Shown: positions 7,444-16,078, numbered from the stretch's first letter. The stretch: DNA of 22,314 nucleotides from JAPUME01 sp964605715 (GCA_964605715.1 CAZSDV010000036.1:1-22314); one strand, 5' to 3'. The notes: generated from the sequence alone by a model not told the origin. Program-made: numbers and translations.

Positions 7444-7745
7444 CAATGCCCCCTCTCAGGATTATCTTGGATACCCAAGACTCAATATTAAACACTCCAT
7501 CTCCAAAATCAACCATCCACCTCATGCCCAGTCGGGAGTGCAGATGGCCATCCCCCTAATGTACAGACAGCCAGGTTTACATGGTATAAAGGTTTCTGGA
7601 GTGAAAAACAAGGGGCAAGTTCAAAGACATACTATCAATCAAAGAGACGCCCGTTGCTTCGGGGCCTCCTGGAAGAACTGTTTATACTCTTAAGAGTACA
7701 TCGAAGACGCGAGCGTGCATCTTCGATGATTTACAGGAATCAAAT
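7444..7745. promoter_or_regulatory. Divergent intergenic region with extended -10 and structured leader
   Basis: On the plus strand TGGTATAAA (7582-7590) is an extended -10 (TGn before TATAAA) with no clear -35. Transcription near 7597 would give a leader of about 150 bases to the glycerate kinase ATG. The leader contains a 14-bp palindrome and an adjoining 9-bp inverted repeat (next entry). A small CTTGG/CCAAG hairpin lies near 7466-7479 close to the minus-strand gene start. Confidence 0.4.
7685..7728. repeat. 14-bp palindrome abutting a 9-bp inverted repeat
   Basis: TACTCTTAAGAGTA (7685-7698) is a perfect palindrome. Immediately after it CATCGAAGA (7699-7707) and TCTTCGATG (7720-7728) are perfect inverted repeats around a 12-base spacer. 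The block ends 17 bases before the glycerate kinase ATG and just before a weak AGGA ribosome site. It could be an operator pair or a leader hairpin controlling translation. It is not a classical terminator because no T run follows. Confidence 0.6.
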
Positions 7746-9083
7746 ATGCAAATGCCAAACACCTCTTCTGTAATTCCGACCTATGAGAAAGGTCGTCCGC
7801 TTGCTCGGAAGATCTTTACCGAAACACTCTCCATGATTAAAGTTGAGCAAGCAATAAAAAGAAAAATTGTTTGCCGAGGCAATACTTTGCATCTAGGGGA
7901 AACCAAATTCCAGTTTAGAAAACCCCCTCATATTATTGCTTTTGGTAAGGCAGCAAACCGCATGACAGGGGCCATTGTTGAAATTCTTGAAGGAAAGACA
8001 TCTTCAGGAGTTGTCGTCTCATCCAAAAAACCTGATACGAAGATTAAAGGATTTCGTTACTTTCAAGGAGGCCACCCCTACCCAACAGCAGGAAGCTTTG
8101 CTGGGGCTGATGCAGCACTTGAATTAGCGGGAAAGCTCGAAGTAGACGACACAGTCCTTTTCCTAATCTCCGGAGGAGGCTCAGCCATGTTTGAGAAGCC
8201 TGGCTTTCCTACAATTTCCCTTGAAGATATGGCAAATCTGAACCAACTTCTAGTGAGGTCGGGTGTCCCCATTGAAGAAATGAATGTAATCAGAAAACAT
8301 CTCTCATCTGTAAAAGGAGGTCGCTTAGGCCAACAGGCTCACCCAGCTGCACAGCTAACAATATATATCAGTGACGTACCCGAACGATTCCCTTCCATGG
8401 TAGCCTCCGGACCCACCCTGCCGGATGAGTCCACTGTGGAGCAATGCTACGAATTACTAGAGCGCTATAAACTTACAGCTAAGCTTCCTGAATCGATCCG
8501 TTACGTGATAAAAACCAATAACCTTCAGGAAACTCCCAAGGAAAATGCTGAAAGGTTGAGAAAATCCAAACATTTCTGCCTGCTTTCGAATCACGATGCT
8601 GTAGAAGCCGCACTAAATGCCGCCCAAACTCTTGGATTTAAAGCCGAGATTGATACTGGCGATTGGGACACTGACTATCGTAAAGTGGGTGATAATGCTG
8701 AAGCAAGCCTGGAGAAGCTAGTCAGTAAATTCCCAGGAGTGCCTGTCTGTCTTATTTTGGGGGGGGAAGTTACCTGTGCGGTCACAGGTCCCGGATCAGG
8801 TGGACGGAACCAGGCCTTCGTCCTCTATTTAGTCTCCAAAATTGCTGGCCACAAGCGAGTTGTCCTAAGTGCCGGCACCGATGGCCAGGATGGCAATAGC
8901 CCTGCTGCTGGAGCACTGGCGGGCTGCGAAACGCTGGGGCGGGCTGAAGCCATGGATCTTGACACAGAGAGGCTTTTTATGGATAGCAACTCTTACAATT
9001 TCTTTTCGCCCCTGGGCGATGCTCTCGAACCTGGTCTCACAGAAAACAATGTTCGTGATCTTCGCCTGCTTATAGCATTTTAA
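7746..9083 (+). CDS. Glycerate 2-kinase (MOFRL/DUF4147 type)
   Basis: Phosphorylates D-glycerate with ATP, giving 2-phosphoglycerate in class II enzymes, and feeds carbon from glyoxylate or tartronate into lower glycolysis. The N-terminal DUF4147 domain shows HIIAFGKAANRM, GVVVSS, GGHPYP (about 109-114), LFLISGGGSAMFEKP, IRKHLSSVKGGRL and YISDVPE...SGPT. The C-terminal MOFRL domain shows LILGGEVTCAVTGPGSGGRNQ, LSAGTDGQDG and SNSYNFF. All are strongly conserved in this family. Length 445 is normal. The family usually ends with TGPTGTNVNDL; here it reads PGLTENNVRDL, a modest deviation. The gene is followed after 41 bp by a hydroxyacid dehydrogenase, an arrangement typical of glycerate pathways. 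Start at 7746; an in-frame ATG two codons later is equally possible. Confidence 0.93.
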   Translation: MQMPNTSSVIPTYEKGRPLARKIFTETLSMIKVEQAIKRKIVCRGNTLHLGETKFQFRKPPHIIAFGKAANRMTGAIVEILEGKTSSGVVVSSKKPDTKIKGFRYFQGGHPYPTAGSFAGADAALELAGKLEVDDTVLFLISGGGSAMFEKPGFPTISLEDMANLNQLLVRSGVPIEEMNVIRKHLSSVKGGRLGQQAHPAAQLTIYISDVPERFPSMVASGPTLPDESTVEQCYELLERYKLTAKLPESIRYVIKTNNLQETPKENAERLRKSKHFCLLSNHDAVEAALNAAQTLGFKAEIDTGDWDTDYRKVGDNAEASLEKLVSKFPGVPVCLILGGEVTCAVTGPGSGGRNQAFVLYLVSKIAGHKRVVLSAGTDGQDGNSPAAGALAGCETLGRAEAMDLDTERLFMDSNSYNFFSPLGDALEPGLTENNVRDLRLLIAF

Positions 9084-9124
9084 AATTGCAGAAAAATACC
9101 TTTACATATACAGGAGGATCTCTA

Positions 9125-10030
9125 ATGGCTACGGAAGTTGGATTCATAGGCCTTGGAATTATGGGCCAACCCATGGCACTAAACCTGATCAAGGCCGGAT
9201 ACAAGCTAACAGTTTACAATCGCACCACCAGCAAAACGGAGTCCCTGAGAAAAGCTGGAGCCACCGTGGCATTAACGCCTGCGGAAGCGGTTAAAAAAGC
9301 TGATTTCGTCGTCTCAATCGTGAGTGATACTGCTGCCATGGAAGAAGTGGTAACCGGTAGGGGGGGAGCGATGGAATCACTCCAGTCTGGCACAGTCTGG
9401 ATTGATTCGAGCACGATCAGTCCCACCTTCAGCGTGAAGCTCTCACGCCTGATGGCAGCTAAAGGCGTAGAACTTCTTGACGCGCCTGTGACAGGAAGCA
9501 AGCACGGAGCTGAAAAAGGGGAACTCCTCTTCATGATTGGGGGAAAAAATGAAACTCTTATGAGAGCTAAGCCGCTAATCGACGTGTTGGGAAAAAAATA
9601 CATTCACTTGGGCAGCAACGGCCTAGGACTTTCTTGCAAAGTCTCAATGAATGCTATTCTAGCCACGCAACTCCTGATCTTTTGTGAGGCTATACTTGTG
9701 GCCAAGAAATCTGGAGTAGACCCACAGCAGTTCCTCGACGTAATGCAATCGAGTTTTGCCAGATCTCATCTCGTCGATTTTAAAGCACCCTTCATCTTCA
9801 AGGGAGACTTCACGCCACACTTCCCACTTGGCCTGATGCACAAGGACCTGAGTCTCGCCCTTGAGAATGCCTACGCTAACAACACACCCATGCCCACCGC
9901 TGCAGCCGTCAAGGAAGTATTCGGTGCGGGCAAGGCGCAAGGAAAAGGTGATCTTGATATCGGAGCCGTGATCACGGTCCTCGAAGACCTCACAGGAGAA
10001 AAAGTACGTGCCCTTCATTCTTCCTCTTAA
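9125..10030 (+). CDS. garR: 3-hydroxyacid dehydrogenase family, probable tartronate semialdehyde reductase
   Basis: NAD(P)-dependent beta-hydroxyacid dehydrogenase, 301 residues. GLGIMG (9-14) is the dinucleotide motif in FIGLGIMGQPMALNLIKAG. DAPVTGSKHGAEKGELLFMIGG begins near residue 119 and is the substrate-binding signature. Lys172 in GLSCKVSMN is the catalytic lysine, and MHKDLSLAL is the conserved C-terminal motif. The family includes 3-hydroxyisobutyrate dehydrogenase, glyoxylate/succinate semialdehyde reductases and 2-hydroxy-3-oxopropionate reductase. The glycerate kinase directly upstream favours the last, making glycerate for that kinase; this is inference from context, so the symbol is tentative. 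AGGAGG (9112-9117) lies 7 bases before ATG 9125, which rules out the longer frame from 9086. The gene end overlaps the next open frame by 23 bases. Confidence 0.85.
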   Translation: MATEVGFIGLGIMGQPMALNLIKAGYKLTVYNRTTSKTESLRKAGATVALTPAEAVKKADFVVSIVSDTAAMEEVVTGRGGAMESLQSGTVWIDSSTISPTFSVKLSRLMAAKGVELLDAPVTGSKHGAEKGELLFMIGGKNETLMRAKPLIDVLGKKYIHLGSNGLGLSCKVSMNAILATQLLIFCEAILVAKKSGVDPQQFLDVMQSSFARSHLVDFKAPFIFKGDFTPHFPLGLMHKDLSLALENAYANNTPMPTAAAVKEVFGAGKAQGKGDLDIGAVITVLEDLTGEKVRALHSSS

Positions 10031-10520
10031 CCATATTCACTCGACACTAAAAGAGGAAACTTTCCACCTCTCCTTGCCTAACCCCATTCTAGGGAAAAGC
10101 CACTACTTGATCCTCCCTTTAGCTGCCGGATTAACCTACAAGGCGGTGGGGACGCAAGCAAAAGCACGTCGTCATTTGATTCTAGGAAACCGGATGTGGG
10201 TTACAGAAGGAAAAACGGAATTCGACGCCATTAGCGATGAAGGGGAACAGATCAGGGTCCAACTAAAGGTATGGAAAGGCTCCCCCTCCAGGTTTTTCTG
10301 GAAAACTGCAAAGGTGCACCTCTTCCTCGCTTCGCACCAAGTCCTGGGGCCAACTCAATTTTTCTCCTGGTTTCTGCCAGATAAAAACAGAACTGACAGA
10401 AACCGTCTGCTTTTCTACTGCGAGAAAACTGAGAGGCAGGTGGAGCTGTGCTGGGAAACCAATAATAGAAAAGTGCAGGAGGCCTGGCTTAATTCTCTAA
10501 AGGATTGTCGGTGCCACTAG
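10008..10520 (+). CDS. Hypothetical protein coupled to the dehydrogenase gene
   Basis: A 170-residue open frame I do not recognise. It starts with GTG at 10008, 23 bases inside the end of the upstream dehydrogenase, with AGGAG (9994-9998) 9 bases before, a pattern typical of translational coupling. No signal peptide or membrane segment is evident. The composition is basic and aromatic-rich, with KARRHLILGNRMWVTEG, RVQLKVWKGSPSRFFW and RNRLLFYCEKTERQVELCW, suggesting a small strand-rich cytosolic domain. There are three cysteines, two of them near the C-terminus (CRCH). No other gene occupies this 490-bp stretch. It could be a fast-evolving accessory protein or a non-coding frame kept open by chance; the ribosome site and length favour a real gene. 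Confidence 0.55.
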   Translation: MPFILPLNHIHSTLKEETFHLSLPNPILGKSHYLILPLAAGLTYKAVGTQAKARRHLILGNRMWVTEGKTEFDAISDEGEQIRVQLKVWKGSPSRFFWKTAKVHLFLASHQVLGPTQFFSWFLPDKNRTDRNRLLFYCEKTERQVELCWETNNRKVQEAWLNSLKDCRCH

Positions 10521-10644
10521 CTTTCGATGACAACTAAATTCCCCTTTTTTCCAAACCACAAGGCGTTTTACCTTCAAGGCCTCAAGCGCTAAGATCTATG
10601 ACTTCTTCCTCGGATTTCTCAATAAAACAATCGTACAGGGACGC

Positions 10645-10995
10645 TTATTTTTTGCGGAAATAGTCGTCGGTCCCATCAATCCAATCTTGTCGGATAGGGC
10701 TGAAGATGTCCATGGCAACAGATTCTTCAAGCGCCACAACTCGATGAGGCACATTTGAAGGAATATGGATTACTTCCCCTGGCTTCAGTACAACCTTCTT
10801 GTCTTCCAACTCAAAGCAGACCATACCGCTTACAACAAGAGAAAACTGTTCATTTTCATGATGATGACTCGGTACAGCAGCGTCCTTCTTGATATGGATT
10901 CGGGCTAAAGTCATTTTCGAACCGTGAATAACTTGTCTCCCGAGATCGTCGTTGAGGACTTCGAGCGAGATTTTCTTCCAGGAATAAACTTTCAT
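10645..10995 (-). CDS. Single-domain cupin protein
   Basis: A 116-residue single beta-barrel cupin. Metal-binding motif 1 is SHHHENEQFSLVVSG (His44-His46, Glu49, Gln50), and motif 2 is PGEVIHIPSNVPHRV with His84, as in the Cupin_2 family. Such proteins bind Fe, Mn or Zn and act as small dioxygenases, isomerases or ligand sensors; the substrate cannot be told from sequence. AAGGAGG lies about 7 bases before the ATG at 10995, a strong ribosome site. It stands alone on the minus strand, convergent with the unknown gene after the dehydrogenase and divergent from the TPR-like gene. The 124-bp convergent region downstream has T-rich stretches but no clear hairpin terminator. Confidence 0.88.
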   Translation of the reverse strand: MKVYSWKKISLEVLNDDLGRQVIHGSKMTLARIHIKKDAAVPSHHHENEQFSLVVSGMVCFELEDKKVVLKPGEVIHIPSNVPHRVVALEESVAMDIFSPIRQDWIDGTDDYFRKK

Positions 10996-11127
10996 TTAGA
11001 ATCCTCCTTCGCAATTTGAATTTGGCAAATAATATGAACCACAAAAGATCAGGCGCACATTTTACATGCATTAAGGAAAAGTTCGAGCTAGAATAAGGCC
11101 ACACTGATATCTAACTTGGAGGTCTCT

Positions 11128-12288
11128 ATGCGTCGGCTCCTACTTCTGGTTTTCATCGGCCTGGTAGCAATTCATATTCGGCCATTAGCAGCTCAGCAGC
11201 CATGTCCCCATCCTGACTTCGCGGGTATTGGCATCGGTACAGATGAAGATTACCTTATACAATCCCTATTTGAGTCACTGGATCCCAAGGAACGCCTTGG
11301 ATTACTCGATCAGTATGCTGAGGAAAAACCAGACTCATATTTCCTCCCCTGCATCCAGGAATACTACACGCTCAACTACCTTGAACTCCAGGACAATGAC
11401 AACGTCATCAAGTATGGAGAGATCGCTGCTAAAACTGGAAAAGGCGGACTTTTACTTCACCTAAACCTCACAAAAGCTTATGTCGGAAAATTAGGCCCGG
11501 CGGATCGTGCGATTGAAGTAGCCTTGATCAGTGCCGAACACCTGAACAAACGCTTAAATAATCCTACCGGATCAGCTAGCGAACAAGCAGACTTACGTGC
11601 AACCCTAACTGACATACGTAGCTACCTCGAATACGCTTTCTTTAACATGATTCCGCGGGTTCAAGATATTAATCAGAGGATTCAATTTCTTAACCAATTC
11701 ACCGAGCGGTTTCCTGAATCAACACTTCAAGCGCAACTTAACCTGCAGTATTTCTATGCCTACAGGGTATCTAATGATGAGCCTAAGATTATAGAATATG
11801 GTGAGAAAGCTGTGGCAGCAGGTCCCAGTGATACTGCAACACTTAATATCGTCGCCGAGGACTACGCTGAACGTGGAAAAAATCTTGGACAGGGTACTGC
11901 ATACGCAAAAAAGATTTTGGAATTGGCTCCTGCCATGGAACGCCCCGCCCACATCGCTGAGGACGCATGGGAAGTAGCGAAATCGGCTCAATTGGGCATG
12001 GCTCATGCAACTCTAGGATGGATTCAATACCGAGAGGGATTTCCAAGTAAGAAGCTTGAGCCTGCTGCAGAATCACTTAAAACAGCCATTGAACTGCTCG
12101 CAGGGGATCCGTCCCGGCAAGCACGGACCAGGTTCCGCCTAGGTTATACCTATGCGTCCATGCCCGCTACCGCTGCCAATCTTAGAAGGGCTGCAGGTGT
12201 CCTGGAAGAAGTGGCAGCCACTGCCTCGCCTTTCCAAGCCATGGCTCAGGACATCCTAAAGAAAATCAAGGCAGCCCCGAAACGCTAA
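11128..12288 (+). CDS. Exported TPR-like repeat protein
   Basis: A 386-residue protein with a signal peptide (RRLLLLVFIGLVAIHIRPLAAQQ) and an all-helical body. Weak helix-turn-helix repeats with TPR spacing are visible, such as KYGEIAAKTGKGGLLLHLNLTKAYVG, shown here in pieces: KYGEIAAKTGKG, then LNLTKAYVG; also EYGEKAVAAGPSDTATLN, AYAKKILELAP and AAESLKTAIELLAGD. Such proteins usually mediate protein-protein contacts in the periplasm; no partner is evident. ATG 11128 has GGAGG (11118-11122) five bases upstream and produces a clean signal peptide, so an upstream in-frame TTG (11116) is rejected. A TAGAAT -10-like box is at 11089-11094. The next gene, mrp, has its own promoter 176 bp downstream, so this is probably a single-gene unit. 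Confidence 0.8.
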   Translation: MRRLLLLVFIGLVAIHIRPLAAQQPCPHPDFAGIGIGTDEDYLIQSLFESLDPKERLGLLDQYAEEKPDSYFLPCIQEYYTLNYLELQDNDNVIKYGEIAAKTGKGGLLLHLNLTKAYVGKLGPADRAIEVALISAEHLNKRLNNPTGSASEQADLRATLTDIRSYLEYAFFNMIPRVQDINQRIQFLNQFTERFPESTLQAQLNLQYFYAYRVSNDEPKIIEYGEKAVAAGPSDTATLNIVAEDYAERGKNLGQGTAYAKKILELAPAMERPAHIAEDAWEVAKSAQLGMAHATLGWIQYREGFPSKKLEPAAESLKTAIELLAGDPSRQARTRFRLGYTYASMPATAANLRRAAGVLEEVAATASPFQAMAQDILKKIKAAPKR

Positions 12289-12531
12289 TTTAGCGCGACT
12301 AACATTGAAGTACGGTTCCCAGTTTTTTGCGTCCGCCTGCCCACGCTGCCGTAAAAAGATCTCCTCTAGCTCTCTAGGTCACATTAACAGGGATCACCTC
12401 TCTTTGGAGCCTTCATGAGGCCAACGGGAGAAATTCATTTCCTGCACTGAAGTATTCCACTAGTTGACAATTTTGTCGGGGAATTGGAGAATAGAGGCTT
12501 GTCCCCTTTTCTCCAAAGGAATATGAACTAA
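12289..12531 (+). promoter_or_regulatory. Promoter region of mrp
   Basis: A consensus -35 TTGACA (12464-12469) lies 17 bp before GAGAAT (12487-12492), a four-of-six -10. The start would be near 12499. GACAA and TTGTC with a 2-bp spacer overlap the -35 (12466-12477), a possible small operator. AAAGGA lies 11 bases before the ATG. The remaining sequence after the TPR-like gene shows nothing definite. Confidence 0.5.
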
Positions 12532-13596
12532 ATGGAAGTTATTGAACGCGAAGTACTAGAAGCATTGAAGGCCATTCAGGACCCGGACCTTCAGCGCGAC
12601 ATTGTTACCCTTGGCTTCGTGAAAAACCTTGTGATTAAAAAGGGTCGAGTTGCATTCACCATCGAGCTCACCACGCCTGCATGCCCGGCACGCGACAAGA
12701 TTTCTTCTCAGGCTAAACAGGTAGTATCAGCGCTTCCTGGGATCAGCAGCGTTGAGGTCCAGATGACTGCCCAGGTAACTTCTGGTGCGGGCGAAAGGTC
12801 ACCGTTAATTCCAAAAGTTAAAAACACTATTGCTGTCGCCAGTGGAAAAGGCGGCGTCGGAAAATCTACCGTGGCAGCTAATTTAGCAGTTGCGCTCGCA
12901 CAGGCGGGTGCGGCAGTAGGCCTTATGGATACCGACGTCTATGGACCCAGTGTACCTATCCTTATGGGCGCCGAACAAACTCCCACCGTTTCTGGTAGTC
13001 AGCTGATTCCACCGGTGCAATACGGAGTAAAATTAATCTCCATGGCTTATTTTCTGCCTAAAAGTGATGCTGTCATCTGGCGGGGACCAATGCTCCACAA
13101 AACTATCCAGCAATTTCTAGGAAACGTCGAATGGGGTGAGCTAGACTACCTGGTAATGGACCTCCCACCCGGCACTGGTGATATCCAATTGAGCCTTAGC
13201 CAGACAATCCCCCTTACCGGGGCTGTAATCGTCTCAACACCGCAAGATCTGGCCATGGCAGTAGCATCCAAGGCCATTGTAATGTTTAAAAAGTTAAAGG
13301 TTCCCATCCTCGGCATCGTCGAAAACATGAGCTCTTACCTGTGTCCCTCCTGCGGACATGAAGACCATATCTTCGGTCATGGCGGCGCACAAACGGCAAG
13401 TAAAAAGCTGGAGATTCCGTTTCTCGGTAGTATCCCACTGGCTCCAGCAATTCGCGAAACAAGCGACCAAGGACACCCACTGGCCCTGGAAAAAGACTCT
13501 CCCTACGGGATTGCATTCCAGGAGATTGCATCAAACATGGCCGCGCAAGTCAGCATTACTAACTTTAGAGTACCTAATCTGGTGACCATTCAGTAA
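12532..13596 (+). CDS. apbC: Mrp/ApbC family Fe-S cluster carrier ATPase with MIP18 (DUF59) domain
   Basis: Cytosolic P-loop ATPase that binds and transfers [4Fe-4S] clusters to apoproteins. Residues 1-80 are a MIP18/DUF59 domain, with IQDPDLQRDIVTLGFV and TPACPA (Cys51). The ATPase part starts near 97 with the deviant Walker A SGKGGVGKST (104-113), followed by MDTDVYGPSVP, YLVMDLPPGTGD and STPQDLA. The cluster-binding pair CPSC is at 271-274, in ENMSSYLCPSCGHEDHIFG. Length 354 is normal for the two-domain form. The DUF971 gene begins 47 bp downstream. In plant HCF101 the order DUF59-Mrp-DUF971 occurs in one polypeptide, so the pair probably works together. mnmG follows, which may simply be housekeeping clustering. 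Confidence 0.96.
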   Translation: MEVIEREVLEALKAIQDPDLQRDIVTLGFVKNLVIKKGRVAFTIELTTPACPARDKISSQAKQVVSALPGISSVEVQMTAQVTSGAGERSPLIPKVKNTIAVASGKGGVGKSTVAANLAVALAQAGAAVGLMDTDVYGPSVPILMGAEQTPTVSGSQLIPPVQYGVKLISMAYFLPKSDAVIWRGPMLHKTIQQFLGNVEWGELDYLVMDLPPGTGDIQLSLSQTIPLTGAVIVSTPQDLAMAVASKAIVMFKKLKVPILGIVENMSSYLCPSCGHEDHIFGHGGAQTASKKLEIPFLGSIPLAPAIRETSDQGHPLALEKDSPYGIAFQEIASNMAAQVSITNFRVPNLVTIQ

Positions 13597-13643
13597 GCAA
13601 TACGGTCATTAAAAGAACTAGCCCTTATCCTTGACCAACAGTC

Positions 13644-14012
13644 ATGAACAGTGACCCCGTAACCATAAACCTTGCTGACGAAGGCAACACTCTTTCCGTC
13701 AAGTGGAAGGATGGACACCGCAGCACCTTTCTCTATGCTTACCTGCGAGATCAGTGCCCCTGCGCAACATGCACCGAGAAGTCTGGTACAAGCCAAGGTT
13801 TGGGGGCACCTACGTCTGATCCTCCCCTCCCCACATCATTACCAATTCTTGGCCCCTCAGGACCCTTGAAGCCAAAGCGAGCAGAGCTAGTAGGCCACTA
13901 TGCGCTACAAATTTTCTGGAGCGACGATCACTCGACTGGTATCTACACCTTCGATTATCTGCGTGAGATTTGTCCTTGCTCCAAATGCGCCAGTAACGGT
14001 AAGTCTTCCTGA
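13644..14012 (+). CDS. DUF971 domain protein with two CPC-x2-C motifs
   Basis: A 122-residue protein built of two related halves separated by a Pro-rich linker (about 55-75). The first half has LSVKWKDGHRSTFLYAYLRDQCPCATC (in pieces: VKWKDGHRS, then YLRDQCPCATC, Cys38, 40, 43). The second has YALQIFWSDDHSTGIYTFDYLREICPCSKC (in pieces: LQIFWSDDHSTGIY, then YLREICPCSKC, Cys110, 112, 115). This is the DUF971 fold, also found at the N-terminus of gamma-butyrobetaine hydroxylase and at the C-terminus of HCF101. Six Cys in two identical patterns suggest metal or Fe-S binding, which is inference. Its place right after the Mrp gene supports a role as a partner or acceptor in cluster transfer. The ribosome site before ATG 13644 is weak, so translation may depend on the upstream gene. 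Confidence 0.85.
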   Translation: MNSDPVTINLADEGNTLSVKWKDGHRSTFLYAYLRDQCPCATCTEKSGTSQGLGAPTSDPPLPTSLPILGPSGPLKPKRAELVGHYALQIFWSDDHSTGIYTFDYLREICPCSKCASNGKSS

Positions 14013-14095
14013 CAGAAAAGCCGTACAAATTCTGATTTCAATGAGTCCTAGTTCGTGATCTACTTTACTCTGGTTGTGGTTTAAGGGGAAAAACC

Positions 14096-16045
14096 ATGGA
14101 ATTCACCGAAAACTATGATGTCGTTGTGGTGGGTGCAGGACATGCCGGCTGCGAAGCAGCTGTCGCGGCATCCCGCATGGGCCTCAGAACTGCACTCTAC
14201 ACAATAAATCTTGATCTTATTGCACAGATGTCGTGTAACCCCGCCATCGGCGGAATTGGTAAAGGACATCTGGTTCGAGAGGTGGACGCACTGGGTGGGG
14301 TTATGGGTGAAGTGATCGACTCCGTGGGAATCCAATTCCGACTGCTAAATACCAGTCGTGGACCTGCAGTCTGGTCACCACGAGCACAAGCCGACAAGAA
14401 ACAGTATCGGATACGTATGCGACAAGCACTTGAGGCAGAGCCAAACCTCCGCATAAAGCAAGCTGAAGTCGTAGACCTGCTACTCGAAAAAAAAAGAGAG
14501 GGCAATTGGAAGTCTCTTTCGCCTCAATGTCAATACCACCTAAGAGGAGTGAAGCTTTTAGATGGCCGCACCGTTGAAGCTCAAGCGGTCATCGTTACCG
14601 CTGGAACTTTCTTGAATGGCTTGATTCATTGTGGTGAACAAACCTATCCGGCAGGAAGAAGTGGTGAGCCTCCAGCTACACTATTGGGAGAGGCTTTAAG
14701 GAAGCTAGGATTTGAAGTGGGCCGCCTTAAAACTGGCACACCTCCTCGTCTCGATGCGCGCACTATAGACTTTTCAAAATTTTGTGAACAACCAGGAGAT
14801 CCTGAACCGACACCCTTCTCTTTTCGAACTAAGAAAATCACACAACCCCAAACCATCTGTTGGATTGCCAGTACGAACGAACAAACTCACAAAGTACTGC
14901 GGGCAAACCTTCATCGCTCACCGCTTTATAGCGGTCGGATTAAAAGCATTGGCCCGCGCTATTGCCCCTCCATCGAAGATAAAATTGTAAAATTCCCCGA
15001 TAAACTACAACATCAACTCTTTCTCGAACCCGAGGGCTTAGACACCTACGAAATCTACATTAATGGGATGTCAACCAGCATGCCCATCGATGTGCAGATC
15101 GAAATGCTCAAAACGATACCAGGGCTTGAAAAGGTTGAGATGCTGCGCCCCGGTTACGCAATAGAGTATGACATGGTACAGCCCACTGAACTTCACCCAT
15201 GGCTTGAGACTAAGAAGATTGAAAGACTTTTTCTTGCTGGGCAAATCAACGGTACAACAGGATATGAGGAAGCTGCCTGCCAAGGAATCCTGGGGGGAAT
15301 CAATGCTGGACTCCGAGCGAAAGGTAAGGACCCAGTAATCCTCGCAAGAAATGAGGCCTACACAGGGATATTGATTGATGACCTTGTGAGCAAAGGAGTT
15401 AGTGAACCTTATCGCATGTTTACTTCACGGGCTGAGTTTCGTCTGCACCTTCGTATCGACAACGCGGATGAACGCTTGATGCCCATCGGCCGTCGAGTGG
15501 GAACACTAAAAGAAAAAGACTACCAGGCATTTCTCCAAAAAAAGGAACGGATCATCGAAACCACCCAATTCCTACTCAAAAACCGTCTCCATCCAAACAC
15601 ATCAGCGGGCCGTGTTGTTTACTCGAAACTCAATCCTCCCACCTCTCAACGATTAACTGGAGCGCAACTGACAAAAAGACAAGACATTAAGATTGAAGAC
15701 CTTCGAGCATGGCTTCAGAGTGAGCTTCCTTTCAAATTAAATCACGAGGAATTATCACGAGTGGAAACCGACTTGAAATACGAAGGCTACCTGGCCCAAC
15801 AGCAGCGTCAAGTGGAGAGGCTAAAGCGCGCCGAATCACGCCAGATACCAAAATGGTTTGACTACAAAAAGGTATCAGGGCTTTCACGCGAAGTTGTTGA
15901 AATCTTAAGTAAAGTTCGACCCTTGACGCTAGGTCAAGCAGGGCGCGTTCCTGGAATCACGCCGGCAGCGGTTTCTCTAATCCACGTCTACATTGAAATC
16001 TTCCAACGAGACACACCACTGAAAGAACCACTAATCCTTCGTTAG
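14096..16045 (+). CDS. mnmG: tRNA uridine-5-carboxymethylaminomethyl(34) synthesis enzyme MnmG (GidA)
   Basis: FAD- and NADH-dependent enzyme that with MnmE installs the cmnm5 group on U34 of tRNAs reading two-fold degenerate codons. The FAD motif VVVVGAGHAGCEAA is at residues 9-22. It is followed by MSCNPAIGGIGKGHLVREVDALGG, the first GidA signature, then RGPAVWSPRAQADK, TGTFLNG-like VTAGTFLNGLIHCGE, GRLKTGTPPRL, LAGQINGTTGYEEAACQG (second signature) and SRAEFRLHLRIDNAD. The C-terminal helical domain with DLKYEGYLAQQQRQVERL is the tRNA/MnmE-binding part. Length 649 is standard and no motif is missing. ATG 14096 has AAGGGG seven bases upstream. mnmE is not in the window. Confidence 0.98.
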   Translation: MEFTENYDVVVVGAGHAGCEAAVAASRMGLRTALYTINLDLIAQMSCNPAIGGIGKGHLVREVDALGGVMGEVIDSVGIQFRLLNTSRGPAVWSPRAQADKKQYRIRMRQALEAEPNLRIKQAEVVDLLLEKKREGNWKSLSPQCQYHLRGVKLLDGRTVEAQAVIVTAGTFLNGLIHCGEQTYPAGRSGEPPATLLGEALRKLGFEVGRLKTGTPPRLDARTIDFSKFCEQPGDPEPTPFSFRTKKITQPQTICWIASTNEQTHKVLRANLHRSPLYSGRIKSIGPRYCPSIEDKIVKFPDKLQHQLFLEPEGLDTYEIYINGMSTSMPIDVQIEMLKTIPGLEKVEMLRPGYAIEYDMVQPTELHPWLETKKIERLFLAGQINGTTGYEEAACQGILGGINAGLRAKGKDPVILARNEAYTGILIDDLVSKGVSEPYRMFTSRAEFRLHLRIDNADERLMPIGRRVGTLKEKDYQAFLQKKERIIETTQFLLKNRLHPNTSAGRVVYSKLNPPTSQRLTGAQLTKRQDIKIEDLRAWLQSELPFKLNHEELSRVETDLKYEGYLAQQQRQVERLKRAESRQIPKWFDYKKVSGLSREVVEILSKVRPLTLGQAGRVPGITPAAVSLIHVYIEIFQRDTPLKEPLILR

Positions 16046-16078
16046 AAAGATCTGTCTAGATTTAACATTCAACCCCAA

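Noticed and set aside
7160..7693. 177-codon plus-strand open frame
   Set aside because: Its first half is antisense to the Tat-exported subunit gene and the rest is promoter and leader DNA.
11078..11095. GTTCGAGC resembling a tRNA T-loop
   Set aside because: The flanking bases do not form a T-stem and no acceptor or anticodon arms are present.
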